From the NCBI RefSeq assembly GCF_023159225.1, contig NC_063176.1, forward strand, positions 10,552,963-10,616,962: DNA of 64,000 nt, read 5' to 3'. Below are positions 1 through 11,550 of this stretch, one piece after another. Under the pieces are notes generated by a model. It saw only the letters and a list, made by a program, of their open reading frames with translations, made no database searches and was not told the DNA's origin. The DNA is from Perognathus longimembris pacificus. Lineage: Eukaryota > Chordata > Mammalia > Rodentia > Heteromyidae. Both the position numbers and the translations under genes were made by a program. Position 1 is the stretch's first letter. The number at the start of each line of letters is the position of its first letter.

Positions 1-587
1 TCTATAAGTACATAGAGGGGGGAAGTAACTCAGAACATCCAGAATGGTGTCTAATAACCTAGTTCTTACCATGAATAGTTCTAATCCTCCCCTTGTAAAA
101 GGGAGTGGTGTGTGTTTTGATGAGTACTGAGTGTAGGATAATATGAAGGACAGGAAGTATACTATTGTAACAGGAGTAATTTTGTCATATTTTCTTGGAA
201 AGTTCCATTACAGACAGTCAGCTTGGCGACTAGAAAAAAAGAATTTCCTTTGTCTTAACAGTCATGGAAAAATAATCATTGAGTAAGGATGAGCTGGATC
301 CTGTTACAAGAAAGTAAATTTGTATTTTTAAAGTAATTTTAAGTCCTATTCTGGAAAATGGGAAGAAAAAAAAAAGTAAGTACACCACGTAACCTGTCTA
401 TAATAAGATGCTAAGAGTTAAAACTAGCTGAGAGCTAGTCCAAAGGGCTAAGATTAAAAAACTAGGTAATGGGGACTGTTTGTGGATTACTTTTGATGTG
501 AGGACAGAACAACTGATCATTCAGAGGAGCCATGGGCCACAATGGAGAACTCAGAGACAGTCACAGTCATTGAGAAGTATGGTTTGT

Positions 588-590
<3 letters not shown>
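1..590. other. Unassigned AT-rich sequence
   Basis: No repeat family, exon or RNA gene is recognised here. Reading frames are short and closed on both strands. Confidence 0.5.

Positions 591-637
<47 letters not shown>
591..637. repeat. (CA)n microsatellite
   Basis: About 23 uninterrupted CA units. The short reading frames crossing it encode only Thr-His or Cys-Val runs and are not genes. An uninterrupted array of this length is likely polymorphic. Confidence 0.95.
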
Positions 638-641
<4 letters not shown>

Positions 642-2040
642 GTGGCAAGGATATCAAATGTATAGGAAAGCTAACATTTAGAGAGAAAAAAAAGAGAAGA
701 AATAGCTGTAAACAAGTCAAAAAGGGAGAAGGCTGTTTCCACATATACTAGAATAAAAATAAGGTCAGATATTGCTGTGTGTTGAAATAAAGTAAAGCTG
801 AAAATTATCATTGGCTTCCAGTAAGGATATTATTCGTAATAATAACAAAATAATTTCAGGGAATTGTGGCAAAGAGTTTCTGACTACAACTGACTGAGGA
901 AGAAATAAGTAAATTAGGAATGAGGAAATTACTCATTGAAATTTCAGTTGCCAGGTTGAAAGCTGATAGTTGGGCAGCTCATCCAAACAAGACTGGCAGC
1001 AAACAAGATTGTCATAACTGACACTTCCCTCACATCCATCTCAACGGCAATATTTGTGCCTGTCTTGTGTTAATTTATCTCCTGAAATCATGCATTTATA
1101 GAGTGCACTCACAGTAATGCTAGCCATGAAGATAATAGATACACAGACAGAAAGCCCCCGCTCACTCCTGATTCATTATAAAAAAAAGACTGCAATGCTC
1201 CTCTGTAATTATTTGGAAATTAAAAATATGGCTTTGAATCTTAAAGTGTTAGATGGAACAATTCTATTAAGATTTTTTTCACCATCAGCCATTAACTTAT
1301 TCTTTTAGTATGGTGTAAATTTCCATTCCAGATTATAATGATTTGGATAGGACATTAGCGATAATACATTCTGCTCAAAATGAATTTTAAGAACAGATGT
1401 GACTTGATGAGACATAAAATGAGCCACTGACTCAAAGATTGATGACGGAATGTCAGCAAATGTCAACATCAGAAGACTAAGTAGAGACAAAGGTGAAAAT
1501 AGAATTACTACCTGAAAACGTTATTCATTAATTTACATTTTTTTAATTCTTGGAAGCTTATGGATAATATGTTTAACTTGATTTGTAAGAGTCCTTCAAA
1601 GATGCTTACAGAAAATCGTTGCCAGTAATACCTCAAAGTGATTCGGGTAAGTATAAAATAAGGTAACACAGGAAAAAGGAGATCTGCAAAATTCAGATGG
1701 AGATATTAGTAGTAGAAAGATGGGATTACATTTTGGTGAGAAATGAACATGTAAATTAGTATTTTTAGATGGTCTTACATATGTACTTACTGCTCTGTGA
1801 AATATCAGGTGTCTTGTTCCATCGAAATTGTAAGAAAAATTAAAAGCAAATAAATTGCAAATATATGAAAGACAAATAACACATTCCTATACAACTAATG
1901 AGTTGAAGGGGAAAAGGAAATGCGACTTTGAAGTTGATGATATTAGATATAAATGAATATCGGTATTCAATTTGTCAACATCTCCATTGCAAACATAGCA
2001 CCTGCCAAAGATGTCTAAGATTCAGCAGTCTCCCTCTTAG
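638..2040. other. Unassigned AT-rich sequence
   Basis: Nothing recognised. The 61-63 codon frames here show no family features. Confidence 0.45.
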
Positions 2041-2064
2041 ATCATGTATCTGGAGGTAATGAGT

Positions 2065-2300
2065 CAGAATACAACAGAATCATCTGAAGAAATGTATGTT
2101 GCAGTACTATTCACAAGAGTCAAGAAACAGAAACAGCCCAGATGCTCTATAACTGATGAACAGATCAAGACAATGTGGTTCATATGCTCAGTGAAGTACT
2201 TTTCAGTCAAAAAGAAGAATGAAACAATATAATTTTCAAGAAAATGGATGGAAAGCATCCCATGAAGTAAAACAGGCCAGGACTAGAGGAGCAAAACTTG
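2065..2300 (+). mobile_element. LINE-1 fragment, ORF2 carboxy end
   Basis: The text follows the end of rodent L1 ORF2 and the start of its 3' region: a 'ttgcagtactattcaca' block, then 'cagcccagatgctctata', 'actgatgaacagatcaa', 'aatgtggttcatatg', and a segment matching the stretch just upstream of the L1 3' UTR. The copy is diverged and has stop codons, so it is a dead fragment. It may run on into the TG-rich and G-rich sequence at 2300-2830, which resembles an L1 3' UTR only weakly. Confidence 0.75.
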
Positions 2301-3055
2301 CATTTTTACATGTTGGTGTTAGACTAAAACATTAAACATATATGAGATCATGTATAATAGGCAGGTCTGTGAACTAAATTTGGAACATGATTATGCACAT
2401 ACATATGAAAGACATGTGCTTGTGTATGTGTGTGTGAAGCAGACTGAGAGCTTGTGTTTGTGTGTGTATCTTGCTGATAGCTTTTGAGTAATGCAGTGTG
2501 GGTAGGAGGGAAGCAACTGCGGGAAGCTACAGTAAATCTGCTTGAAGAACTGTATATGCATTGTCATGTGTAAAACACCACAGTGTAACTCCTGTGACAA
2601 AGTAGCATACAAAAATGACAGAAATTGAAAATATTGCTTGTCAAGGGTGGGGGTAGTAAGGAAGGTGAATGGAGAAGATGAGTGTTACAAAAGCAATTTA
2701 AATTTCTGTTTGGAAATAGAACAAGAAAGCTTATTGAATTGTTCTGAGAAAGGGAGAAAGAATAAGAGAGTATGACAAAGGCAATGAATGAAATCAAGAT
2801 ACATGGCAGGCACATATGGACATGTTACAATGAAATATCTTGTATGCTAAGAATATTACCTGATTCCAAGAAAAATGTAGGGAACTACCAAAAAGTAAAA
2901 TAGATATAAGAAACAAAGAAATTAATCACTAGTTAATAACCCACCACTTATGTCAAGAATGAAGATAAAGTAGGGATAAACTATGCCCAAATCTATCAGT
3001 TGAATGAATAAAGAAAAGATGATTTTTTAAGCAGTAATAGAGATTAGAGAAAAAA
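2300..3055. other. Unassigned; possible continuation of L1 3' region
   Basis: Holds interrupted TG repeats (about 2416-2470) and a G-rich patch near 2645-2665 like those in L1 3' UTRs. The rest is A-rich and not assigned. Confidence 0.3.
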
Positions 3056-3059
3056 AAGC

Positions 3060-4640
3060 AATGTTTAATTAAACTGAAGTTCTTTTATGAACAAAGTTGG
3101 CAAATCTTTGGCTATACTAAGAAAGAAGACTGAAAGTCAGAAGTAAAAATAAAAGTGACAAGTGCAACAGAAAACTACACAGACTAAAAGATGATGAACA
3201 ACAGATGTCAACAAATTGGATTATTTACAATAAATTGATACATTGTTGGACACATAACAAAAGACTAAAACTAAATCATGAAGATATAAGAAAGGTAGAA
3301 AGTCCAATAATGACATAAAGATTGAATCAGTAGCAAGTCTCCATTAAAAGAAAGTCCAGATCCACAAATCTATGATTGCTCAGTTCTACCAAACGGTTAA
3401 AGAAAAATATCGGTATTCTCAGTGGATCCAGTTTTCACAAGTTGAGTTCTCTGGTTGTACAATACCTATCCACAAATGAGAAGAACAAGGATTCAAAGCA
3501 AAGAAAACAAGGCCTCATTATTATTTCCAGACAAAAGGGGACAATGGAATTCAAGCTCAAAGCTCGGTCAATATAATGTTCAGGTTTTCAGAGGCTGTTC
3601 AAGGGAGTATAGTTTGTGATAGAAAGTACGTTCTAGAGCTAGATAGCAACCTGTTTAGTCTTACTATCTTCTGGCTTCTTGGTACCATATCTCTGCGATT
3701 ATATGAAATGAAGAATTACTCCTCATCCTGCATCTGGTGCAAAGCAGTGAGATGGAGAGAGACATGCACACAGACGACACAGACACAGACTCACACACAG
3801 AGGCAGAGAGAGAATGAGACTGACACAGACACAGGAAGAGAAAATAGAGAAATACTGTCCAGTTTGCTTGATGTTTGGTTTCATCAAAAGAATATTAACT
3901 TTTGCTTCCCAGCAGGGAGGAGAGAGATGGAAAAATAGTGTATGCTTGAATTCTTAAATAAGGCACAGGAACTAATCAGCAAGGCAAGATGACTACAACT
4001 AAACTTCTAAAAATTAAGACACAAAAATGCTTTTAGAGTCCTTTTCAGAGGCCAGCATTATACCAATACCAATGCTAAACAACACATTGCAACAAATTAA
4101 CAATACTGCCCCCAAATCTCTAATAAGCATAGATAAAAAATTTTCAACAAAAACCAGCTTAAAAATTAAACTGCAAATCAAAATAATTATAAACCATGAA
4201 CAAGTGGATTTTGTCTCTAGGAAGCAAATATGGCTTTGTCTATACAAACGCACAAGTCTGAATTTCACATTAACAGAATTGGGGGGGAGGGAAAATCGTG
4301 GACATTTCAACAAATGCAGAAAAAAAGAAATTCACAAAAGTTAAGCAACTTTCATTAAATTACTCTTCAAGTAGTTCTAGAAGGTAGGTACCTCAATCAA
4401 TATAGGATCTATTTAAGAACACTGGAATTCTGTCAGAAATAATAGTGAAAAGCTGAAAGCTTAATTTCTAAGTTCAGGAAAAAGACAAGGATATCCGTTC
4501 TTGCCATTTTTATTTCATACGGTATTGGCAGTTCTAGTCAGAGCAATTAGGCAAGACAGAAATAGAAGGCATTCTAATCATTTTTCTTTGTAGATGTCCT
4601 TATATTACTTATAATAGGATGGAAAATTTTACCTAAAACT
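3060..4640 (+). mobile_element. Decayed LINE-1 ORF2 (reverse transcriptase region)
   Basis: Conceptual translation across frames recovers L1 ORF2 landmarks in the correct order. A block near 3085-3140 resembles the FFEKINKIDKPLARL region. A block near 4040-4240 reads SFSEASIIPIPM, then SLISIDKKF, then INHEQVDFVSRKQ, which matches the SFYEASITLIPKP, SLMNIDAKI and IHHDQVGFIPGMQ blocks of the RT domain. A block at about 4450-4610 matches [23 protein letters not shown], then RAIRQ, then SLFADDM. Stops, frameshifts and a CA/GA-rich insertion (3758-3840) break the frame. It lies downstream of an ORF2 carboxy-end fragment on the same strand, so the two are separate insertions or a rearranged copy. 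The central part (3180-3960) is assigned only by position. Confidence 0.7.
3758..3840. repeat. CA/GA-rich simple repeat inside L1 fragment
   Basis: Degenerate ACACAG and GAGA units interrupting the L1-derived sequence. They give the Thr/Gln/Arg-rich tail of a spurious 120-codon frame. Confidence 0.7.
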
Positions 4641-5233
4641 TGACACTATATATGGTTTTTTATGTGTGCACCTTTCAGGAGCTAGTTCTAGGGTATTTAC
4701 TAGTTACAAACACATATCGGCTAAAAACAACAGCAAAAAAAGACAATGCATCTCTGAAGATTCAACAGATATTTATTTTTGCCCAATCACCCCATCTTCC
4801 CAGTCTTGGAAAAGAATGTTGGACATATGACAAGGATCTTTTAGAAAAAGAACTGGTAAGAAAAGTCAGACTTTTGATGCTCCCTGGGTCTGAAATTGAC
4901 CAAGAAAATTGTCATTGCTGGAAGAATGTGATTCAAAAAACCCCGACACCCAACTCCCAAGTTGGCTATAACAGAGTTAATGTGTTTTTCAGAGCTAACC
5001 AGTGATAAGCAGTCTAAGGAAACACAAATGGATATAACTCTTAAAACACCTGCTTTGGAAAGTGGGTAGGGAAAAAAATTAACACCAATGTCACTCTTCT
5101 AATCCAGATTTCTCAAAAAAAAATTAAGATCGTCAGCAAAGAAAAAATAAGAATTTACTTTCAAAAGTATAAATTATGTCTAGACATGTGGATTACCCAA
5201 GAGTTGTATACTGTGGTTCTGTCATCATTTAAT
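4641..5233. other. Unassigned sequence with an unrecognised 121-codon frame
   Basis: An open frame at 4640-5005 (+) does not resemble any family I know and has no signal peptide or motif. It starts just after L1-like sequence and is probably chance. Nothing else is recognised. Confidence 0.35.
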
Positions 5234-5249
5234 AAACATTGCTACTTTT

Positions 5250-5455
5250 GGTTGGTTGGTTTTTTTTAGTCCTGGGCCTTGGACTCAGGGCCTGAGCACT
5301 GTCCCTGGCTTCTTTTTACTCAAGGCTAGCACTCTGCCACTTGAGCCACAGCACCACTTCTGGCCATTTTCTATGTATGTGGTTCTGGGGAATAGAACCC
5401 AGGGCTTCGTGTATACGAGGCAAGCACTCTTGCCACTAGGCCATCTTCCCAGCCC
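5250..5455 (-). mobile_element. IDL-Geo SINE (dimeric, full length)
   Basis: Reads on the minus strand. The Geo-like right monomer comes first on the plus strand (from about 5268), then the ID-like left monomer ending at 5455 with the complement of GGGCTGGG. The tail is a T-rich run at 5250-5267. A 16-bp exact target-site duplication, aaacattgctactttt, lies at 5234-5249 and 5456-5471. Pol III A and B boxes are recognisable in the left monomer. The frame at 5256-5501 is antisense to the SINE and is not a gene. Confidence 0.93.
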
Positions 5456-5471
5456 AAACATTGCTACTTTT

Positions 5472-7244
5472 AAACCTAAAAAAAAAAAAAAAAAAGCATA
5501 ACAAATTTTTGTGGAATTTTTACAGCTAGATGTCTGTTTTCAGGCACAATTATAACATTTTCCTAACTACAACACTGGCATGCTATTTACTCTTGAGGAA
5601 ACATAAGACAGTGTGCTTCTCATTTCATGACTCACAGCTCTAGTTAATTTCATGACTATGTAATCAATACCAAGCAATTTTTCTAATTTGTTCACCATAA
5701 AATATTTTATTTGCAAAATAGTTGGGTATTTTAAGAGGTAGATAATTAAGATTCCTCTTCTCTTTATGGTGTGCTGTCAACTAGCTGAAGATGAGATTAA
5801 GAAAGGTTCCAGAAATCTCCAATTTCAAGAACTTTTTAATGAAGAACTAGTCTCAAGTTTCTATTGATGTCATTTTAGTTGTGGACATCAGTTTAAGAAA
5901 AACTTACCTTACACCTTTCTTATGTTGTAAATTTACTTTTCATTTATTCTTTTTCCCAAGCACTTGCCATACTTCAGATTTTATCACTCAAATATGTTTC
6001 AATGGCATTCTCTTAATATAAAATAAACTTATTTCAATGTACCTTCAATAGCCTGCAACATTTTAATTGCTTTCATCCATGTTAATGAAACAAGACTCTC
6101 TACTAACCTCTAGTAATAGAGAACTTATCCCTGATTTTTTTTTCATGGATTCTAGTTCTGAGTGTATCATACATTGTTTGGTGACCTAATGCAAATCAGA
6201 AATTTCTACATCTTTGGGATTCTCTTGTTAATGAAAATAAATACTATGGCTATTTGCATTATTTACTTAAACCAGGTTAAATCACTTGGTACAATAAGAG
6301 ACTTCTTTGTACTTAGCATAAAACAATCCTTATGCTATGTGAAATCTTAATTGTACTTCGTATTTATTATAAAAATTATCATATATATCGTATAGTCATT
6401 ATCATTCTTCATTTGTTTTTCAACTGTTATCATATCCTTCCAAGATTATCATTGCATGATCATTCCTAGTCATCATACTCTGATTTCTTTGAGGATAAAC
6501 CCCATTTGGAGTCAGATGTCTTTCTCAAAATCAAAGTATCTTTACTTCAACAGTAATATATTAAATGTAACTAGCGTAGTGTGGCTTGTATTCAGTGACA
6601 GACAGGGAAAGAGAAATGCCTCTAAAATTTGGTGATCAAAGTTAATCTTCAAGAAATTCCTAGTAAGAGCAAGAAGCATTCTACATTGTATAGCATAAAT
6701 TCTTATAAGTGGAAAAGAACAATATTCAAGGAATTATGAAAATAAAATACAGTGTAAATGAGATTGAGATGTTCCTCTCATTATGGCCTTTGGCAAATAG
6801 CATCAAACTCCTGACTCTTTACCTTTTAAATAGATATTATATTTTATATAACTTGTAAACTATGTCTCTCTTTATAGAGATACTTAAGTGTTTGTTGTGT
6901 TTATATTACAGCATTGTATAAATACCTTACAAGAAAATATTGATAAATGCAATCCTATGGGTACATGCTACAGCATATCTAAAGAGGAAAATTTAACTGT
7001 TCAGTATTTTAGAGAGCCTGTGTGAAGTGGACCAGAGAACTGACTTTGTATCCAGGGAATTGTTCAGTTCAAAAGCCATATTTAATACATGACATGCACA
7101 GATTTGGTTATTTTCTTTCCTCAATTGAGTGCTCACCCCATGTAATCACTGTGGACAAGGCTCAGGGACTCACTCACTCTATGAATTGACATTGAGTTAA
7201 AATGTTCTTCTTCAAAAGAACTTTCTTCTTATTTCTTTTTGAAA
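5472..7244. other. Unassigned AT-rich sequence
   Basis: A poly-A run at about 5479-5496 follows the SINE duplication. No repeat family or exon is recognised in the remaining 1.7 kb. Confidence 0.45.
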
Positions 7245-7475
7245 TGTGGAAAACGTTGGGTACTGCTGGCTCATACTGATAGACTGAAATGTGAGAATTT
7301 CAGTTGGAAACCAGCTGCCCTGCTAAATCTACTGGATTCTTATCTTCAGTTGACTGGCCAAAAGCCAGAGAGGGAGGCATGGCTCAAGTGATGGAGAGTA
7401 AGCAGTGAGCAAATACTCTGAGCAAGAGCACAAGGCTCTGGATTTAAAGCCCCAGTAACACACTCACGTGTGCAC
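7245..7475 (+). mobile_element. B1-like composite SINE (B1-Geo type), diverged
   Basis: Left part has a degenerate 7SL/B1-like 'gctggctcatactgat' start and 'ggaaaccagct'. The linker matches the 'cttatcttcagttgac' sequence common in these composites. The right part has 'ggctcaagtgatggagag' followed by 'gagcaagagcacaaggc'. It runs directly into a CA/GA tract. Confidence 0.75.
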
Positions 7476-7523
7476 ACACACAGAGAAATAGAGAGAAAGA
7501 GAGAAAGAGAGAGAGAGAGAGAA
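7476..7523. repeat. CA then (GA)n microsatellite at SINE tail
   Basis: A short CA run followed by GA units at the 3' end of the preceding SINE, the usual place for microsatellite birth from an A-rich tail. Confidence 0.85.
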
Positions 7524-7737
7524 CACAAAAACTCAGTAAATCTAGAAACATCCAGATAAATTCTCCAAGAGTAGAACACAAAAGCTCCAAAAGTAGAACA
7601 CCAAAGGGAGCTATATCATATATAACAAAGCCTGGAGAGAAGGGTGTAGAGAGAGTTGATCAGTGGGTGACAGCTGATTTTAGTTTCATTTGCTGGTAGC
7701 CATTGTTGTACAGTAAATAATCAGAGAAGCCACATAC

Positions 7738-8258
7738 TGAAGGATTGAATCTTGGAATCTTTATTAGAGCATGAGAATTCTGCAGGCAGCTAGTTGTTAC
7801 AAAGGCCCTCAGCTCTCAAATGCCCTTAACACTGTTAGGAAACAGCCCAGAGAGGAAAGAAAGAACAACAGCAATACCAACAAACTAATTCAGCTCCAAT
7901 GGAGAGCTGAAGTGGAATGCCATGGTGACCAAAGAACCAGGACACAGGACACAGGACTAGAACAAGGAGACATGTGGCATGGGGCACTGGAGCCTGAGCT
8001 GTTCTGACCCTTCATAGGGTCAGGTGAGGGGGCAGGTCCACAGAAAGCTCCCAGTTCCAGGCACTTGACTGACAGGCTCAGTAACCAATAGTCCAAATGC
8101 CCACCCTGTCAACAGGGATTCAGGAACGCTCATCACCTGGGGGTGTGACTTCCCTTCTCCTAGGAATTCAGGCTCACCCTTAAGGACAAGATGCCAGATC
8201 TTGCAATTCCCATATGGCCAAGGGGGTGCTGGCCAGATCTGCCCTCCTTACTTCATCA
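7738..8258 (-). mobile_element. Probable solo LTR of an endogenous retrovirus
   Basis: A roughly 520-bp, comparatively GC-rich block begins TGAAGGATTG and ends near CTTCATCA on the plus strand. It therefore has TG...CA ends when read on the minus strand. The minus strand carries AATAAA (complement at about 7759-7766) close to its 3' end, as LTRs do. No gag, pol or env sequence adjoins it and no clear target duplication was found, so the ends are approximate. Frames at 7771-8007 and 7890-8096 lie within it and are not considered genes. Confidence 0.6.
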
Positions 8259-8274
8259 TAAACAAATACTTGAG

Positions 8275-8512
8275 GGCAGGTAACAATGGCTCTCATGTGT
8301 AATCCTAGGTACTCAGGAGACTGAGATCCAGAGAAGCAGGGTTTTCAATAACGGGGAGGAAACTCCTTGAGACTTTGTTTGCAGAACAAGCAGTATAAAA
8401 GTGGCCATGAGGCATGACTAAAGTAGTAGAATGCGGGTGAAACAACCAAGTCAAACAATGGGAGGCCTTGAGTTCAAATTATGATACTGAATGCAGGTAT
8501 AGGGGCCAGTAC
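8275..8512 (+). mobile_element. B1-like composite SINE, diverged
   Basis: The 7SL/B1-like left part reads 'ggctctcatgtgtaatc' and 'tactcaggagactgagat'. It is followed by 'gaaactccttgagactt' and a right part with 'gcatgactaaagtagtag' and 'ggccttgagttcaaat' (B-box like). Confidence 0.75.
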
Positions 8513-8719
8513 TTAATAAAATAGGTAAAATGTTCATGGTTTTAAAATTTGTGGTCAGTTTTTCTGTGAACCAACATATAATCTGTTTTGGAGAATGGGA
8601 TTTTACTCTGTAGAAACAAACATATACTTTACCATATTGAATGTTCTATTATGTTCTATGGACCTGTGGTTACTTAGAGGCGCAATCCTCTCTTGAGTTA
8701 AATGGAATTGAGTTAAAAA

Positions 8720-8910
8720 TATAGTTGCTACACTGGGCATGGCGAATAACACCTTAATCCCAGTGTAGATAGTAGAATCTTAGTCTGAGAACACTATGGG
8801 AAAAATGTAAAACCCTGTTAGGAAAAAGTAGCTGAAATATAAAAGGCTGGATCTGTGGCTCAAGTGAAAAAATGTCTGCCTTAACAAGCAAGAAACCCTG
8901 ATATATTGGT
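8720..8910 (+). mobile_element. B1-like composite SINE, old
   Basis: Recognisable by 'gggcatggcgaataacacc', 'taatcccagtg' and, further on, 'ggatctgtggctcaagtg' with 'aacaagcaagaaaccctga'. The right monomer looks ID-type rather than Geo-type. Confidence 0.6.
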
Positions 8911-8919
8911 AGATATATT

Positions 8920-9640
8920 ACACTATAATATACTACATGTTAATAAACTATTTTGAGCTAAGTTAGAATATCAATCTATATGAATTTCACATACGCAATA
9001 TAAAGCAAAATGAGTCTGCCTGGCATATGGAACCTGGAAGCTGGAATTATCAGTGTGTGTGTATTCCTGATAGTGGGGTGGGTGGAAGAGCTTCACTTTA
9101 TGAAGTTGATAAATATGCCTGGATGTGCTCAAAGCCAGATTCTGTTGAGGATTTTTAAGATTCATGTTTTTATTCACAAGGTACTTATTACAGCTGGGAT
9201 TTAGGTTTAAACATTTTCCTAACAATCTCCATGTTAATAATACTTATTTCTAATTTTATCCTTTAAAACACACTTACAAAAATCTCATGATTCTTCCTAA
9301 AAACTCTGTCCTTTGAATGAAAATTTAAAGAATGTTATCATAATAACATATTTAAGATACCTGTGTTCGTTTTTCATGTTCACTGACTTTTTATGAATGT
9401 GATCAAATTCAGAGACCACAAAGGAACTGTGCCTATATCAAGTGTTCTAAAATAATTTAGCTTTTTGTGCTGCTATGAGTTGGTAGAGGATGAAGACTAT
9501 AGATACTAGTAACTTTTCTCTTTAAATAAATGAATGACCTTACTGAGTAGCAGTGATAATCAGAGGTTGAAAATTACAGACTGATCAGAGTTTCAACTAA
9601 TGTCTCTGAAACATATTTCATTTGTGTAATGTAGAATTTT
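8920..9640. other. Unassigned AT-rich sequence
   Basis: No repeat or exon recognised. The overlapping frames at 8971-9225 (-) and 9010-9204 (+) have no recognisable features. Confidence 0.4.
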
Positions 9641-9644
9641 ATCT

Positions 9645-9838
9645 CCTGGGCTCAACATGTGGCTTAGCGGTAGAGCACTTGCCTAGCATGCAGGAAGCCC
9701 TGAGTTTGATTCCTCAGCACCACATAAAAAGAAAATGGCAGAAGTGGCGCTGTGGGCTCAAGTGGTAGAGTGCTAGCCTTGAGCAAAAAGAAGCCAGAGA
9801 CAGTGCTCAGGGCCTTTGTATAAGGTCTAGAACTGGCA
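9645..9838 (+). mobile_element. IDL-Geo SINE
   Basis: Left monomer has an ID-like A box ('gtggcttagcggtagag') and B box ('gtttgattcctcagcacc'). The Geo right monomer has 'ggcgctgtgggctcaagtgg', 'gccttgagcaaaaagaagcc' and 'agagacagtgctcaggg'. The left start is less well preserved than in younger copies. Confidence 0.9.
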
Positions 9839-9892
9839 ATAGACAGACAGACAGACAGACAGATAGATAGATGATAGAGATAGATTGATAAA
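9838..9892. repeat. (GACA)n/(GATA)n tetranucleotide repeat
   Basis: AGAC units followed by AGAT units immediately downstream of the SINE 3' end. Confidence 0.9.
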
Positions 9893-10013
9893 TAAATGTA
9901 TTTTATCACCCAACTTTTAAGAGACTCTGAAGCATTTGTGGTTATGTATGTCACTTCTCAGTTGAAAAGTACAATGCTTGTGACTTTTATGATACACTTA
10001 CATATTAAAATAG

Positions 10014-10017
<4 letters not shown>

Positions 10018-10045
<28 letters not shown>

Positions 10046-10239
10046 GCCAGTTCTGGGGCTTGGACTCAGGGCCTGAGCACTGTCCTTGGCTTCTTTTTTT
10101 GCTCATGGATAGCACTCTGCCACTTGAGCCACAGCGCCACCTCTGGCCATTTTCTATATATGTGGTGCCAGGGAATCGAACCTAGGGTTTCATGTATATG
10201 AGGCAAGCACTCTTGCCACTAGGCCATATTCCCAACCCA
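10018..10239 (-). mobile_element. IDL-Geo SINE (full length)
   Basis: A poly-T of about 28 bases (complement of the tail) leads into the inverted Geo monomer and then the inverted ID-like monomer, which ends at 10239. The frame at 9896-10201 that reads through it is antisense to the SINE. Flanking 'agcaaattt' and 'agcagttt' may be a diverged target duplication. Confidence 0.92.
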
Positions 10240-10547
10240 GCAGTTTCTGTATATAATAACAGATTACTCTGAAGGAATATAAATGCTATTGGCTGCCCAT
10301 CCCCAAGCAGAAATCAGTGAATGTCTCTAAGGTAATAGACATATGAGTGTTTATATTTACATACTAACAAATATACCCAAATTGGTTATATAAAATGTAA
10401 ATTAAAGACTTACATGAATTTAGTTAAAATTACAATATCTAATAAAATGTAGTCCTAAAACTAATTTTGGAAATAAGAAATAAAAATTGTCTTTCTGATG
10501 ATAAAATAATATGTTTACTTTCTAAGTAAGGTTCATCAGAAACCCTT
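10240..10547. other. Unassigned AT-rich sequence
   Basis: Nothing recognised. Confidence 0.4.
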
Positions 10548-10780
10548 TACACTGGAGCTGGTGGCTCATGTCTGTAATCCCAGCTACTCAGGAGGCTGAG
10601 TTCTGAGGTACAAGGTTGGAACCAGCCTAGGCAAGAAAAATCAATGAAACTCTTTTTTTCAATGAGTCACAGATAAGCTTGAAATATGTGGCTCAGTGCC
10701 ATAAGCAAAAGAGCTCAGGGACATTGCCCTAGTCCAAGATTCCAGCCTCATTACTGTCACCATAAAACAAAAAGAAAACA
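10548..10780 (+). mobile_element. B1-Geo composite SINE
   Basis: Clear 7SL/B1-like left monomer: 'ggagctggtggctcatg', 'tctgtaatcccagctact', 'caggaggctgag'. The right monomer is a degraded Geo type, with 'tatgtggctcagtgcc', 'gagctcagggacattgcc' and 'ccaagattccagcc'. It is followed by an A-rich tail. Confidence 0.88.
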
Positions 10781-11380
10781 GCAAAAAGGAAAAAAGAAAC
10801 TTTACTAATTAGTGTAACATTACAGTCTTCACTTCATAGAAATGTATTGGAAGTATTCTATATTTTCAAATACATAAGATTTCTTAATTATAATTTGGTC
10901 TTCAGTTTGCAATATATTTTTGAAGACTGTAATACCTTCACAACATATTTATGGTTTTTGTTTTATTACCATTCTAATGATCATCCTCCATGAACAAACA
11001 GCATGTCTTTTATATTCAAGGAATATTGTGGATCGTAGTGATTTTGAGAATCTTATATCAAGCATTCCAATACAACTTTGTCCTTCCAGATGTTCCCCAA
11101 CTGTTTGTGTTAAAGAAATATTCCTATTCTAAAGAAACTCTTAGAAAAAGCTGACACAGAGTGTTTGATCAGAGCTGTCAAGCACTCTAAATAATTAACA
11201 GGCCAGATTAATTTATTTTCAGTTTTTTAACTACTTACACTGATGTCAACACTATCCAAAGTAATCACATAAAACTGTGCTGTGAAAATAAAGTCAAATG
11301 CATCCCATCGTTAAATGTGTTGATCAGCATCTATTAGTGTTAAATGAACAGAAGTGTTTTAGAAGAAAGACCAGCTGCTT
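10781..11380. other. Unassigned AT-rich sequence
   Basis: Nothing recognised. A 70-codon frame at 10920-11132 has no family features. Confidence 0.4.
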
Positions 11381-11550
11381 TCCTGGAGGGAGAAAGAAGA
11401 GGGGAGTGCTATAAAAGGAAAAAAGAAAGGGAGGGAGAAGAGATGAGAAAGAATGAAATGGAGGGAGGGATAAAGAAAAAAGGGAGAGAGAGAGGGAAAG
11501 GGGAAAAGAGAGAAATAAGGGTAAAGGGAGAGAGAGAGAAAGAGAAGAGC
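11381..11550. repeat. Purine-rich (GGGA/GAGA) low-complexity tract
   Basis: About 170 bases almost entirely G and A on the plus strand, with GGGAGA and GAAA units. The overlapping frames code only for Glu/Lys/Arg or Ser/Leu/Phe runs. Confidence 0.85.

Noticed and set aside
3576..3938. 120-codon frame as a possible gene
   Set aside because: Its second half is a CA/GA simple repeat, and it lies inside decayed L1 sequence.
5256..5501. Several reading frames share a 'GLSTVPGFFLLKASTLPLEP'-like peptide (5256, 9664, 9896, 28003, 32793 and others), suggesting a protein family
   Set aside because: All lie on the strand opposite an IDL-Geo SINE. The shared peptide is the antisense translation of the Geo monomer.
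7771..8096. Overlapping frames on both strands with good composition, considered as coding
   Set aside because: They lie in a GC-richer block that has LTR features (TG...CA ends, AATAAA near one end) and no protein motif.
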